Positions 32,787 to 38,924 of a stretch of 38,924 nt of DNA are shown here, piece by piece. Below the pieces are notes generated by a model, which worked only from the letters and a program-made list of their open reading frames with translations, ran no database searches and was not told the origin of the DNA. The translations under genes and the position numbers were made by a program. The DNA comes from an uncultured Clostridia bacterium (GTDB lineage Bacteria > Bacillota > Clostridia > Oscillospirales > Oscillospiraceae). The first letter of the stretch is position 1; every line of letters starts with the position of its first letter. The DNA lies in assembly GCA_946547105.1 (NCBI GenBank), contig CAMNOV010000011.1:1-38924 (forward strand), given 5' to 3'.

Positions 32787-32862
32787 CGCAGCGGCCTCCT
32801 TTCCCTCACCGCCATGCACCATAGCGACGCCGCGCGGAAAAAACAATGACATCCTGAAACGA

Positions 32863-32891
32863 TTGCACCCGCCGCCAAATCGTGTTATGAT
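32863..32891 (+). promoter_or_regulatory. Strong rightward promoter far upstream of the barnase-like gene
   Basis: TTGCAC (32863-32868), a 17-base spacer and TATGAT (32886-32891). The next gene on this strand starts at 33479, so a leader of almost 600 bases made of repeats would be transcribed. Confidence 0.6.
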
Positions 32892-32914
32892 GAAAAAGTA
32901 ATTTTCCCTTCGCT

Positions 32915-32970
32915 CTGCCTTCCCCTTGAGGGGAAGGTAGCCGAGCAAAGCGAGGTCGGATGAGGTGCTT
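32915..32970. repeat. TTCCCCTTGAGGGGAA repeat
   Basis: CTTCCCC/GGGGAAG first hairpin, a different second part (GCCGAGCAAAGCGAGG), then TCGGATGAGGTGCTT. Same family as 21380 and 30946. Confidence 0.85.
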
Positions 32971-33026
32971 TAATCACCGCTGTATTTCCGAACTGCGCCC
33001 GCCCGCGTCTCTCGCGTTTTTCTCCC

Positions 33027-33405
33027 GTAGGGGCCGACGCCCTCGGCGGCCCGCCCTCCTTCTCCGTAGGGGCGATTCACGAATCGCCCGTCCTCCGTTG
33101 GCCCCCTTTCGCAAAAGGGGGCTGTCACCGCCAAGGGCGGTGACAGGGGGTTCCTCCCGCACCGCACCATCCCGAATTCTCCGTAGGGGCCGACGCCCTC
33201 GGTGGCCCGCCCTCCTTCTCCGTAGGGGCGATTCACGAATCGCCCGTCCTCCGTTGGCCCCCTTTCGCAAAAGGGGGCTGTCACCGCCAAGGGCGGTGAC
33301 AGGGGGTTCCTCCCGCACCGCACCATCCCGAATTCTCCGTAGGGGCCGACGCCCCCGGCGGCCCGCCCTCCTTCTCCGTAGGGGCGATTCACGAATCGCC
33401 CGTCC
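33027..33405. repeat. 156-bp tandem macro-repeat, about 2.4 copies
   Basis: Units start at 33027, 33183 and 33339 (exact 156-base spacing) and are nearly identical. Each unit joins a GTAGGGGCCGACGCC repeat, a GTAGGGGCGATTCACGAATC hairpin and a CCCCCTTT...AAAGGGGGCTGTCACC double hairpin. Three short repeat families are thus fused and then amplified as one block; the third copy stops at 33405. Confidence 0.92.
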
Positions 33406-33478
33406 CCGCATCCCGCGCCCATTCTCCCCATCCCACCAGAACCCCCCGCCATCTCCATTCAGACAAAGGATCTCTGCC

Positions 33479-34027
33479 ATGAAACGATTAGTCCGATTCA
33501 CGGGCCTTCTGCTGGCCCTTCTGCTGCTGTTTTCCCTGCTCACTGCCTGCTCGCCCGATCAGGCGCTCCGCGCCGCCTCCGAGGTCGCCGAAATCCTTGA
33601 GGAGGAGCAGACGAGCGCGCCGGAAGCGCCCGACCTCGTCGTCCTTCCCGCGGACGAAACGCCGGACGCCGCCACGACGGAGGCCGCGCTGGACGAGGAC
33701 GGCAGCTACACCACCAAAGAAGACCTCGCCCTTTATATCCACCTCTACGGTCACCTGCCCCCGAACTTCATCACCAAGGACGAAGCCCGCGCCGCCGGCT
33801 GGAGCGGCGGCTCGCTCGAGCCCTACTGCCCCGGCAAGTGCATCGGCGGCGACCGCTTCGGCAACCGCGAGGGCCAACTCCCTCGGGAGAAGGGCCGCAC
33901 CTGGACCGAGTGCGACGTCAACACCCTCGGGGCCCGCTCGCGCGGCGCCGAGCGCATCGTCTTCTCCAACGACGGCCTCATCTTTTACACCGGCGACCAT
34001 TACGAGAGCTTCGAGCAGCTCTATTGA
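33479..34027 (+). CDS. Lipid-anchored barnase-family ribonuclease
   Basis: 182 residues. Residues 1-24 are a lipoprotein signal (basic start, Leu-rich core, lipobox LTAC with Cys24), followed by an acidic linker to about 76. Residues 77-182 align by eye with barnase along their length: LPPNFITKDEARAAGW, GKCIGGDRFGNREGQLP, GRTWTECDVN and DHYESF. The catalytic residues are kept: Lys100 (barnase Lys27), Glu144 (Glu73), Arg159 (Arg87) and His174 (His102). It should cut RNA after guanosine outside the cell. Extra Cys at 117, 121 and 145 may form a disulfide. No barstar-like inhibitor is seen nearby; export would protect the cell. AAAGGA precedes ATG 33479. Confidence 0.9.
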   Translation: MKRLVRFTGLLLALLLLFSLLTACSPDQALRAASEVAEILEEEQTSAPEAPDLVVLPADETPDAATTEAALDEDGSYTTKEDLALYIHLYGHLPPNFITKDEARAAGWSGGSLEPYCPGKCIGGDRFGNREGQLPREKGRTWTECDVNTLGARSRGAERIVFSNDGLIFYTGDHYESFEQLY

Positions 34028-34088
34028 TGCCGCAGCCCTCCGGACTCGTGCCCTATATCCCCGCGCCCCACATCCCGTCCTCCGCGCC

Positions 34089-34193
34089 CGGTCCCTCGAC
34101 TCCCGCGTCCCGTCCTTCGCGGCCGGTCCCTCGACTCCCGCGCCCCGTCCTTCGCGGCCGGTCCCTCGACTCCCGCGCCCCGTCCTTCGCGGC
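34089..34193. repeat. Three tandem 35-bp repeats
   Basis: Units start at 34089, 34124 and 34159; each begins CGGTCCCTCGACTCCCGCG and ends in CCTTCGCGGC. Units two and three are identical, unit one differs by one base (T for C). Confidence 0.9.
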
Positions 34194-34209
34194 CCCCTTT
34201 CCGAAAACG

Positions 34210-34243
34210 ACGGAAACCGCTGTCCTTTGACAGCGGTTTCCGT
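34210..34243 (+). terminator. Terminator after the barnase-like gene
   Basis: A perfect 15-bp stem ACGGAAACCGCTGTC (34210-34224) with its complement (34229-34243), loop CTTT, then TT. Confidence 0.8.
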
Positions 34244-34315
34244 TTGTCGATATTTGTCAATTTTTGGATATTCGGCACAAGCTGACCTTCCTCCCCAAAA
34301 AAGTCAGTTTTCTTT

Positions 34316-34322
34316 TGTCGAA
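34316..34322 (+). promoter_or_regulatory. Spo0A box upstream of the spo0A promoter
   Basis: TGTCGAA, a perfect match to the known TGNCGAA 0A box, lies six bases before the -35 element, a position suited to activation or autoregulation by phosphorylated Spo0A. A weaker TGTCGAT lies at 34245-34251. Confidence 0.65.
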
Positions 34323-34327
34323 AGCTG

Positions 34328-34356
34328 TTGAGCCGGTCGGAACAATGCTGTATTAT
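34328..34356 (+). promoter_or_regulatory. SigA-type promoter of spo0A
   Basis: TTGAGC (34328-34333), 17 bases, TATTAT (34351-34356). The leader is about 135 bases and contains the second 0A box. Confidence 0.6.
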
Positions 34357-34424
34357 GTAAACAACTTCTTCGCGCCTTTCGACGTAAATCTTTTGTTTCC
34401 GATTGTCATTTATGGTAAATTTGC

Positions 34425-34431
34425 TTCGACA
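34425..34431 (-). promoter_or_regulatory. Spo0A box in the spo0A leader
   Basis: TTCGACA is the reverse complement of TGTCGAA. It lies downstream of the predicted transcription start, where binding could repress. Confidence 0.55.
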
Positions 34432-34497
34432 AGGGATCATTTCCTGCAAAAAAATTCAGCGCAGGCCAAGCGCCGCACATAGGGAGGAAAATCTTTC

Positions 34498-35289
34498 ATG
34501 GAAACCAAGATCCGCATTCTCTTAGCCGATACCAACCCCGATTTCCGCAATTCGATGACCGAGCTGGTGTCCCGCGAGGGCGACATGGAGGTGGTCGCGG
34601 CCGTCGACAACGGCGCGGACGCGCTCGCCCTGGCCGCCGAGCTCAAGCCCGACGTTTTGCTGACCGACCTGGTCCTGTTGAAGATGGACGGGCTGGAGCT
34701 GCTGCGCCGCCTGGCCGACAGCGGGAGCCGCCTGCCCTGCATCGTGCTCTCCAGCTTCGTCAGCCAGCGCATCGTGGCCGAGTGCTCCGAGCTCGGCGCG
34801 GACTACTTCATGCCCAAGCCCTGCGAGCTGCCCACCCTGCTCGACCGCATCCGTGCCCTGACCGCCCCGGTACGCAACGTCCCGGCGGTGGGCTTTGAGC
34901 CCGCGCGCGACGCCGCCCGGCGCGAATCGCTGGATCTGGAGGCCACGGTCACCGACATTATCCATGAGATCGGCGTCCCGGCGCACATCAAGGGCTATCA
35001 GTATCTGCGCGAGGCGATCATTCTCACCATCAACGACATGGAGATGATCAACGCCGTCACGAAGGTGCTTTATCCCGAGGTCGCCCGCAAATTTTCCACC
35101 ACGCCCTCGCGCGTCGAGCGCGCCATCCGCCACGCGATCGAAGTCGCCTGGGACCGCGGCGATATCGAGGTGCTGCAGAAATACTTCGGCTACACGGTGA
35201 GCAATATCAAGGGAAAGCCGACGAATTCGGAGTTCATCGCCATGATCGCCGACTCCCTCACCCTCCGCCAAAAGCAGGCGAGACGATGA
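34498..35289 (+). CDS. spo0A: Master regulator of sporulation Spo0A
   Basis: 263 residues. The receiver domain (about 1-120) has the acidic pocket (LLADTNPD), phospho-acceptor Asp57 in DVLLTDLVL, a Ser/Thr switch in CIVLSSF and Lys in FMPKPCEL. The effector domain (from about 145) has the diagnostic DNA-binding helix [20 protein letters not shown] and the end [20 protein letters not shown]. When phosphorylated it binds TGNCGAA boxes and starts sporulation; three such boxes lie near this gene. GGGAGGA precedes the start. In many Clostridia spo0A follows spoIVB; here the neighbour is the barnase-like gene instead. It proves that the organism descends from a spore former. Confidence 0.98.
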   Translation: METKIRILLADTNPDFRNSMTELVSREGDMEVVAAVDNGADALALAAELKPDVLLTDLVLLKMDGLELLRRLADSGSRLPCIVLSSFVSQRIVAECSELGADYFMPKPCELPTLLDRIRALTAPVRNVPAVGFEPARDAARRESLDLEATVTDIIHEIGVPAHIKGYQYLREAIILTINDMEMINAVTKVLYPEVARKFSTTPSRVERAIRHAIEVAWDRGDIEVLQKYFGYTVSNIKGKPTNSEFIAMIADSLTLRQKQARR

Positions 35290-35354
35290 TCCTCAAATCG
35301 GCATTCAAGCCGATGAATTCACCATTGATCGCTATCCAAACTTAATCCCAAAAC

Positions 35355-35409
35355 AGCAAATCCCTCCGATCACACTCTGCCCGGCGGGCAGCGATCGGAG
35401 GGATTTGCT
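35355..35409. terminator. Long hairpin between convergent spo0A and the 67-residue gene
   Basis: A perfect 17-bp stem AGCAAATCCCTCCGATC (35355-35371) with its complement (35393-35409) encloses a second hairpin of CTGCCC/GGGCAG. T-runs are weak on both sides, so it may protect mRNA 3' ends as well as terminate. Confidence 0.65.
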
Positions 35410-35410
35410 T

Positions 35411-35614
35411 TCAGTCAAAGTAGCGCCTGTAAAGCAGGCCGACCATGGGATCCAGTTCCTTGCGGACGTCGACGTTGTGCTCCCGGATCAGCTTCCTCAC
35501 GTGCTCTCTGCGCTTTCGAAAGCCTTCGGAATGATACAGCCCGTGCCGAACGTGCAGCCTGGCCATGCTTTCGATCTGCACATGCAGATCCTGGATGATC
35601 TCTTCCCGCTCCAT
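35411..35614 (-). CDS. Small helical protein beside spo0A, possible Spo0E-like
   Basis: 67 residues, two predicted helices (about 4-22 and 31-46) and a C-terminal ELDPMVGLLYRRYF. AAGGAGG lies ahead of the start with good spacing, which supports a real gene. The layout (helix, GLYHSEG turn, helix) recalls the small Spo0E phosphatases that dephosphorylate Spo0A, but their SQELD signature is not where it should be (KRREH instead). A Spo0A box lies upstream at 35713-35719. Convergent placement with spo0A and that box suggest a link to sporulation; this is inference. It may equally be an unrelated small protein. Confidence 0.55.
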   Translation of the reverse strand: MEREEIIQDLHVQIESMARLHVRHGLYHSEGFRKRREHVRKLIREHNVDVRKELDPMVGLLYRRYFD

Positions 35615-35712
35615 GCATGCCTCCTTCCTGTTGTGTTTTCTTCCGGGTTCTCTTGTTTGTCAACACTTTATCATGTGCAAGTGTTGGTGATCAAGTTGGA
35701 AAATCGCCGAAA

Positions 35713-35719
35713 TTCGACA
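35713..35719 (-). promoter_or_regulatory. Spo0A box between the 67-residue gene and the LRR gene
   Basis: TTCGACA (TGTCGAA on the minus strand) sits in an AT-rich stretch about 100 bases upstream of either divergent gene. An 8-bp hairpin with CAACACTT/AAGTGTTG arms lies at 35659-35684. Confidence 0.4.
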
Positions 35720-35812
35720 CTATATTTTATCGAATCTGTCGGTCTTTCAATTATTTAAAACAAATCCGTGAACTTTTTTCGTTTTTCTCCGCGGACCGCC
35801 CCCGCGCCGCTC

Positions 35813-35841
35813 TTGATTCTTCCCCGAAAACCGCATATAAT
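35813..35841 (+). promoter_or_regulatory. SigA-type promoter of the LRR gene
   Basis: TTGATT (35813-35818), 17 bases, perfect TATAAT (35836-35841), about 20 bases before the ribosome site. Confidence 0.75.
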
Positions 35842-35874
35842 GAGGAAAAACACAGCTTTCGGGAGGGATATGCC

Positions 35875-37341
35875 ATGAAAACCGGCAAGCATCAGACACC
35901 GTCCGCGCCGCAGCGCCGCAGCCGCGGCCTGTCCGGCGTGCTGCTGATCGCAGCCGCGCTCGTCGTCGTTCTGCTCGTCCTGATCGTTCCCCGCCTCGGC
36001 AGCAGGACGCCCGCCGGGCAGCCGGAGGAAGCCGTCAGCCGCACCCTCCCGCTCGACGGGGAGGATTCGGAGCTTCTCCCTCCGCTGACGGAATACAAGG
36101 TCGGCTTTCAGCTGGAAAACGGCGTGCTGACGGTCAGCGGCAGCGGCGCGATGCCCGCGCTGGAGCGCGAATATACCGAGCAGGAGCGCGCCTCCATCGA
36201 GACGCTGGTCCTGGACCCGGCCGTCACCTCACTCGACGCCGGGGCCTTTCGCGGCTGCACCCGTCTGCGCGCGATCACGCTGCCGGAGGGCCTGAGCGCC
36301 ATCGGCGCCGCCGCCTTTGACGGCTGCCGCCTGGAAACGATCACGCTGCCGGCCTCGGTCACGCAGATCGCCGAGGGCGCCTTCCTCGGCTGCAACACGC
36401 TGCAGGAGATCCTCGTGCAGCCGGGCAATCCGGCCTATGTCTCCGTTGACGGCGTGCTCTACAGCGCCGACCGCAGCCTGCTGCTCTGCTTCCCCGCCGC
36501 CAAAAGCGGCCGCGGCTGCCGCGTGCCGGAGGGCGTCACCCGGATCGCGGACGGCGCCTTCAGCGGCTACCAGCTGACGGACACGCTCTATCTCCCGGCA
36601 AGCCTGCAGGAGATCGGCACGGCCGCCCTCAGCCGCTGCTACGGGCTGGCCGCGATCAAAGTCGACGGCGGCTGCCCCGCCTTTACCGCCGCAGACGGCG
36701 TGCTGTACGACAAGGACAAGCGCATCCTGCTGCGCTATCCCAGCGGCAAGACCAGCCAGCGCTTCAGCGTCCCGCGCGGCGTGGAGGAGATCGCGCCCGA
36801 CGCCTTCTGCGAAAACTATGAGCTGAGCGCGCTCACGCTGCCGGACAGCCTGACGCGCATCGGGGATCGGGCCTTTTCCGGCTGCAGCTTTCTGCGCAGC
36901 GTGAGCTTCCCCCGCTCGCTCCTGTCCATCGGGGAACAGGCCTTCCTCTCCTGCAGCCGCCTGCAGCAGCTCGCCCTGCCGGACGGGCTGGAAAGTCTTG
37001 GCGACCGGGCCTTCGCCTACTGCTATGAGCTCAGCTCCCTCGAGCTGCCCTCCCGGCTGCAGGAGCTTGGGCGCGAGATCTTCCTGCGCTGCGACAGCCT
37101 GACCTCCCTCACCGTGCCCGAGGGCTTTTCCTCGATCGGCCCGGCGATGTTCCGCCAGTGCGGCGCGCTGGAGACCGTCCGGCTCCCGGCCAGCCTTGCG
37201 TCCCTCGGGCCGGAGGCCTTCCTGGATTGCACGGCGCTGAAAACGATCCGCTACGCCGGCACGCAGGCGCAGTGGGACGCCGTGGAGATCGGCGATGCAG
37301 CGGCCATCCCTGCAGGCGCCGAGATCCTCATCGAAGGCTAA
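35875..37341 (+). CDS. Membrane-anchored leucine-rich-repeat (BspA-like, LRR_5) surface protein
   Basis: 488 residues. A basic start is followed by one membrane helix (about 21-42), so the protein should be anchored with the rest outside. From about residue 110 to 480 it consists of LRR_5 units of 22-24 residues with the pattern L-x-x-I-x-L-P-x-x-L-x-x-I-G-x-x-A-F-x-x-C. Two spacer segments (YVSVDGVLYSADRSLLLCFP and FTAADGVLYDKDKRILLRYP) are a typical interruption in this family. BspA-like proteins bind host or bacterial surface molecules. GGGAGG precedes ATG 35875; the open frame further up is not coding. There is no sortase motif. Confidence 0.88.
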   Translation: MKTGKHQTPSAPQRRSRGLSGVLLIAAALVVVLLVLIVPRLGSRTPAGQPEEAVSRTLPLDGEDSELLPPLTEYKVGFQLENGVLTVSGSGAMPALEREYTEQERASIETLVLDPAVTSLDAGAFRGCTRLRAITLPEGLSAIGAAAFDGCRLETITLPASVTQIAEGAFLGCNTLQEILVQPGNPAYVSVDGVLYSADRSLLLCFPAAKSGRGCRVPEGVTRIADGAFSGYQLTDTLYLPASLQEIGTAALSRCYGLAAIKVDGGCPAFTAADGVLYDKDKRILLRYPSGKTSQRFSVPRGVEEIAPDAFCENYELSALTLPDSLTRIGDRAFSGCSFLRSVSFPRSLLSIGEQAFLSCSRLQQLALPDGLESLGDRAFAYCYELSSLELPSRLQELGREIFLRCDSLTSLTVPEGFSSIGPAMFRQCGALETVRLPASLASLGPEAFLDCTALKTIRYAGTQAQWDAVEIGDAAAIPAGAEILIEG

Positions 37342-37378
37342 CGCATACACGAAAAAACTCCGGTATCTTCCGGAGATC

Positions 37379-37418
37379 GGATTCCCACGTCGGCCTGACG
37401 GCCTCCTCGGAATGACAG
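37379..37418. repeat. GGATTCCCACG...CCTCGGAATGACAG intergenic repeat
   Basis: A single copy of a REP-like sequence: GGATTCCCACG, a small GGCC-type hairpin centre (CGGCCTGACGGCC), then CCTCGGAATGACAG. I know similar sequences as scattered repeats of Clostridia genomes. A short CTCCGG/CCGGAG hairpin precedes it. Confidence 0.6.
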
Positions 37419-37441
37419 CTTTTGCCGTTTGTCTCCGCATG

Positions 37442-37471
37442 AAAACCCTCCGGAAAAATCCGGAGGGTTTT
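37442..37471 (+). terminator. Terminator after the LRR gene
   Basis: A 13-bp stem AAAACCCTCCGGA (37442-37454) with its complement (37459-37471), loop AAAA, followed by a T-rich stretch. Confidence 0.8.
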
Positions 37472-37481
37472 GATTTTCCTG

Positions 37482-37510
37482 TTGCCATTTGCTCTTTCAT
37501 CCGTTATAAT
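37482..37510 (+). promoter_or_regulatory. SigA-type promoter of the XRE-lepA operon
   Basis: TTGCCA (37482-37487), 17 bases, perfect TATAAT (37505-37510). Confidence 0.8.
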
Positions 37511-37542
37511 ACGCTCTGTTATCTTATGAAGAGGTGCATCCC

Positions 37543-37860
37543 ATGGACAGAAGCTTTTCCCAGACGCTCTCGGCCCTGCGCCGGCAGCGGAATCTGAGCC
37601 AGCGCACGGTGGCGGCCGATCTCGGCATCAGCCAGGCGCTGCTGAGCCACTATGAAAACGGCGCGCGCGAGCCCGGCCTGCAGTTCGTGTGCCGCGCCTG
37701 CGACTATTACGGCGTGACGGCGGACTATCTGCTCTGCCGCAGCGACAGCCAGGACGCGCCTGCCAGCACGCTCAAGGCGGCGCTGACCTTCCTCGAGCAG
37801 ATCCGCTCCGTCACCGACCGGGCGGAGCTGGCCCTGACCGAGTTTGCGGACGGAGAGTAA
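37543..37860 (+). CDS. XRE-family transcriptional regulator upstream of lepA
   Basis: 105 residues. Residues 3-60 form a helix-turn-helix ([39 protein letters not shown]), then [13 protein letters not shown], the usual end of SinR/Xre-type domains, and a short helical tail of about 35 residues. ATG 37543 has AAGAGG eight bases upstream; GTG 37534 overlaps that site and is less likely. It is four bases ahead of lepA and shares its promoter. It may control its own operon; no target is known. Confidence 0.88.
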   Translation: MDRSFSQTLSALRRQRNLSQRTVAADLGISQALLSHYENGAREPGLQFVCRACDYYGVTADYLLCRSDSQDAPASTLKAALTFLEQIRSVTDRAELALTEFADGE

Positions 37861-37864
37861 AGCC

Positions 37865-38924
37865 ATGATCGACCAGAAGAACATCCGGAATTTTTCCATC
37901 ATCGCCCATATCGACCACGGCAAGTCCACCCTGTCCGACCGCCTGATCGAAAAGTGCGGGGCGGTCGAGCAGCGCGTCATGGAGGACCAGATCCTCGACA
38001 ACATGGATCTCGAGAAGGAGCGCGGCATCACGATCAAGGCCCGCGCCGTCGGTCTCACCTACCACGCCGCCGACGGGCAGGACTATACTCTCAATCTGAT
38101 CGACACCCCGGGCCACGTGGACTTCAACTACGAGGTCAGCCGCTCGCTCGCGGCCTGCGAGGGCGCGGTGCTGGTGGTGGACGCCTCCCAGGGCGTCGAG
38201 GCGCAGACTCTGTCGAACACCTACCTCGCGCTCGATAACGATCTGGAGATCCTCCCCGTCATCAACAAGATCGACCTCCCGGCGGCCGAGCCGCAGCGCG
38301 TCAAGGACGAGATCGAGGAGATCATCGGCATCCCGGCCCAGGACGCGCCGGAGATCAGCGCCAAGGCCGGCATCAACATCGACGCGGTGCTGGAGGATAT
38401 CGTGGCAAACGTCCCCGCCCCGGCGGGCGATCCCGAGGCGCCGCTCAAGGCGCTGATCTTTGACAGCCAGTACGACAACTACCGCGGCGTCATCGTGTTC
38501 CTGCGGCTGATCGACGGCCGCATCCGCCGCGACAGCGAGATCCTGCTGATGTCCACCGGCGCAAAGTACAAGGTCGTCGAGGTGGGCCACCTGCGTCCGA
38601 TCGGTCTCGATCCCTGCGACGAGCTCGCCGCCGGCGACGTCGGCTACTTCACCGCCAGCATCAAAAACGTGGCGGACACCCAGGTGGGCGACACCGTCAC
38701 CGAGGCCGCGCGCCCCGCGGATCAGGCTCTGCCCGGCTACCGTCCGGCGCGGCCGATGGTCTTCTGCGGCATCTACACCGAGGACGGCTCCAAGTACCCC
38801 GACCTGCGCGACGCGCTCGACAAGCTCAAGCTCAACGACGCCTCCCTCAGCTACGAGCCGGAGAGCTCCGTGGCCCTGGGCTTCGGCTTCCGCTGCGGCT
38901 TCCTCGGGATGCTGCACATGGAGA
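37865..38924 (+). CDS. lepA: Elongation factor 4 (LepA), 3' end beyond window
   Basis: 353 codons of a roughly 600-residue GTPase are visible. G1 AHIDHGKST (14-22), RGITIKA (effector), G3 DTPGHVDF (80-87) and G4 NKID (134-137) are complete. Domain II begins after about 190 ([20 protein letters not shown]), and [14 protein letters not shown] at the edge is specific for LepA rather than EF-G. It acts on the ribosome and favours correct assembly and translation under stress. GGAGAG overlapping the stop of the XRE gene is its ribosome site. The C-terminal domains lie outside the window. Confidence 0.97.
   Translation, partial: MIDQKNIRNFSIIAHIDHGKSTLSDRLIEKCGAVEQRVMEDQILDNMDLEKERGITIKARAVGLTYHAADGQDYTLNLIDTPGHVDFNYEVSRSLAACEGAVLVVDASQGVEAQTLSNTYLALDNDLEILPVINKIDLPAAEPQRVKDEIEEIIGIPAQDAPEISAKAGINIDAVLEDIVANVPAPAGDPEAPLKALIFDSQYDNYRGVIVFLRLIDGRIRRDSEILLMSTGAKYKVVEVGHLRPIGLDPCDELAAGDVGYFTASIKNVADTQVGDTVTEAARPADQALPGYRPARPMVFCGIYTEDGSKYPDLRDALDKLKLNDASLSYEPESSVALGFGFRCGFLGMLHME

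Larger units (their letters stand above)
32787..33478. other. Gene-free stretch between phage cassette and barnase-like gene
   Basis: It holds a weak leftward promoter for the cassette, a strong rightward promoter (32863-32891), a TTCCCCTTGAGGGGAA repeat (32915-32970) and the 156-bp tandem repeat (33027-33405). Open frames here are products of the repeats. Confidence 0.7.
34028..34497. other. Region between the barnase-like gene and spo0A
   Basis: It holds a three-copy 35-bp tandem repeat (34089-34193), a perfect terminator (34210-34243) and the spo0A control region with Spo0A boxes and promoter. No gene is supported; AT content is high from 34240 on. Confidence 0.7.

Noticed and set aside
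33027-33405. Possible CRISPR array
   Set aside because: The spacing is an exact 156-base tandem duplication with identical content between repeats; there are no variable spacers and no cas genes.
32960-33478. N-terminal extension of the barnase-like protein, rich in Arg and Pro, with repeats
   Set aside because: It is translated tandem repeat; the lipoprotein signal starting at 33479 with AAAGGA upstream gives the true start.
35411-35614. Barstar partner of the barnase-like ribonuclease
   Set aside because: It is too short (67 against about 90 residues), lacks the barstar sequence pattern and lies beyond spo0A on the other strand.

Overview
The window is GC-rich chromosomal DNA from an anaerobic, endospore-forming Firmicute of the class Clostridia, most likely an Oscillospiraceae-type gut bacterium. 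This rests on a one-chain pyruvate:ferredoxin oxidoreductase, a K+-dependent membrane pyrophosphatase, an acyl-CoA:acetate CoA-transferase, an unmistakable Spo0A, Gram-positive lipoproteins and strong AGGAGG-type ribosome sites. The genus is inference. No tRNA, rRNA or CRISPR array was seen.

Layout. (1) 1-6902, minus strand: energy metabolism, with hppA (ion-pumping pyrophosphatase), nifJ (pyruvate to acetyl-CoA plus reduced ferredoxin) and a CoA-transferase cut by the window edge. (2) 6903-7560: a gene-free stretch with a chain of about ten back-to-back hairpins and a candidate small RNA with its own promoter and terminator. (3) 7561-14949: mostly membrane or exported proteins: an HxxxDG acyltransferase with a zinc-ribbon membrane partner, a Bax-inhibitor-1 family protein, a secreted lipase, an acyltransferase-3 protein, a membrane M28 peptidase and a lipoprotein tyrosine phosphatase. 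(4) 15060-17016: a branched hairpin array, rplM-rpsI (L13, S9) and a TtcA-family tRNA thiolase. (5) 17017-19585: an AT-richer island with one small membrane protein, many short intergenic repeats and an HTH-TPR regulator. (6) 19586-32786, minus strand: a compact short-tailed-phage structural cassette (small and large terminase, portal, scaffold, capsid, connector, nozzle, two fibre/adhesin proteins, endolysin, XhlA, holin and a coiled-coil virion protein) with no integrase, repressor or replication gene. (7) 32787-38924, mostly plus strand: a 156-bp tandem repeat, a lipid-anchored barnase homologue, spo0A, a small convergent ORF, a leucine-rich-repeat surface protein, and an XRE regulator followed by lepA (cut by the window edge).

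The two most interesting themes meet in region 6. The phage cassette keeps every recognisable motif intact, yet it carries host-type short repeats at several points, one of them in frame inside the endolysin as its interdomain linker, and a hairpin chain between scaffold and capsid. This suggests an old, maintained (domesticated or gene-transfer-agent-like) element rather than a fresh prophage; that is inference. Three hairpin chains (6937-7157, 15060-15213, 27681-28002) share one architecture but not one sequence and match no element family I can name.
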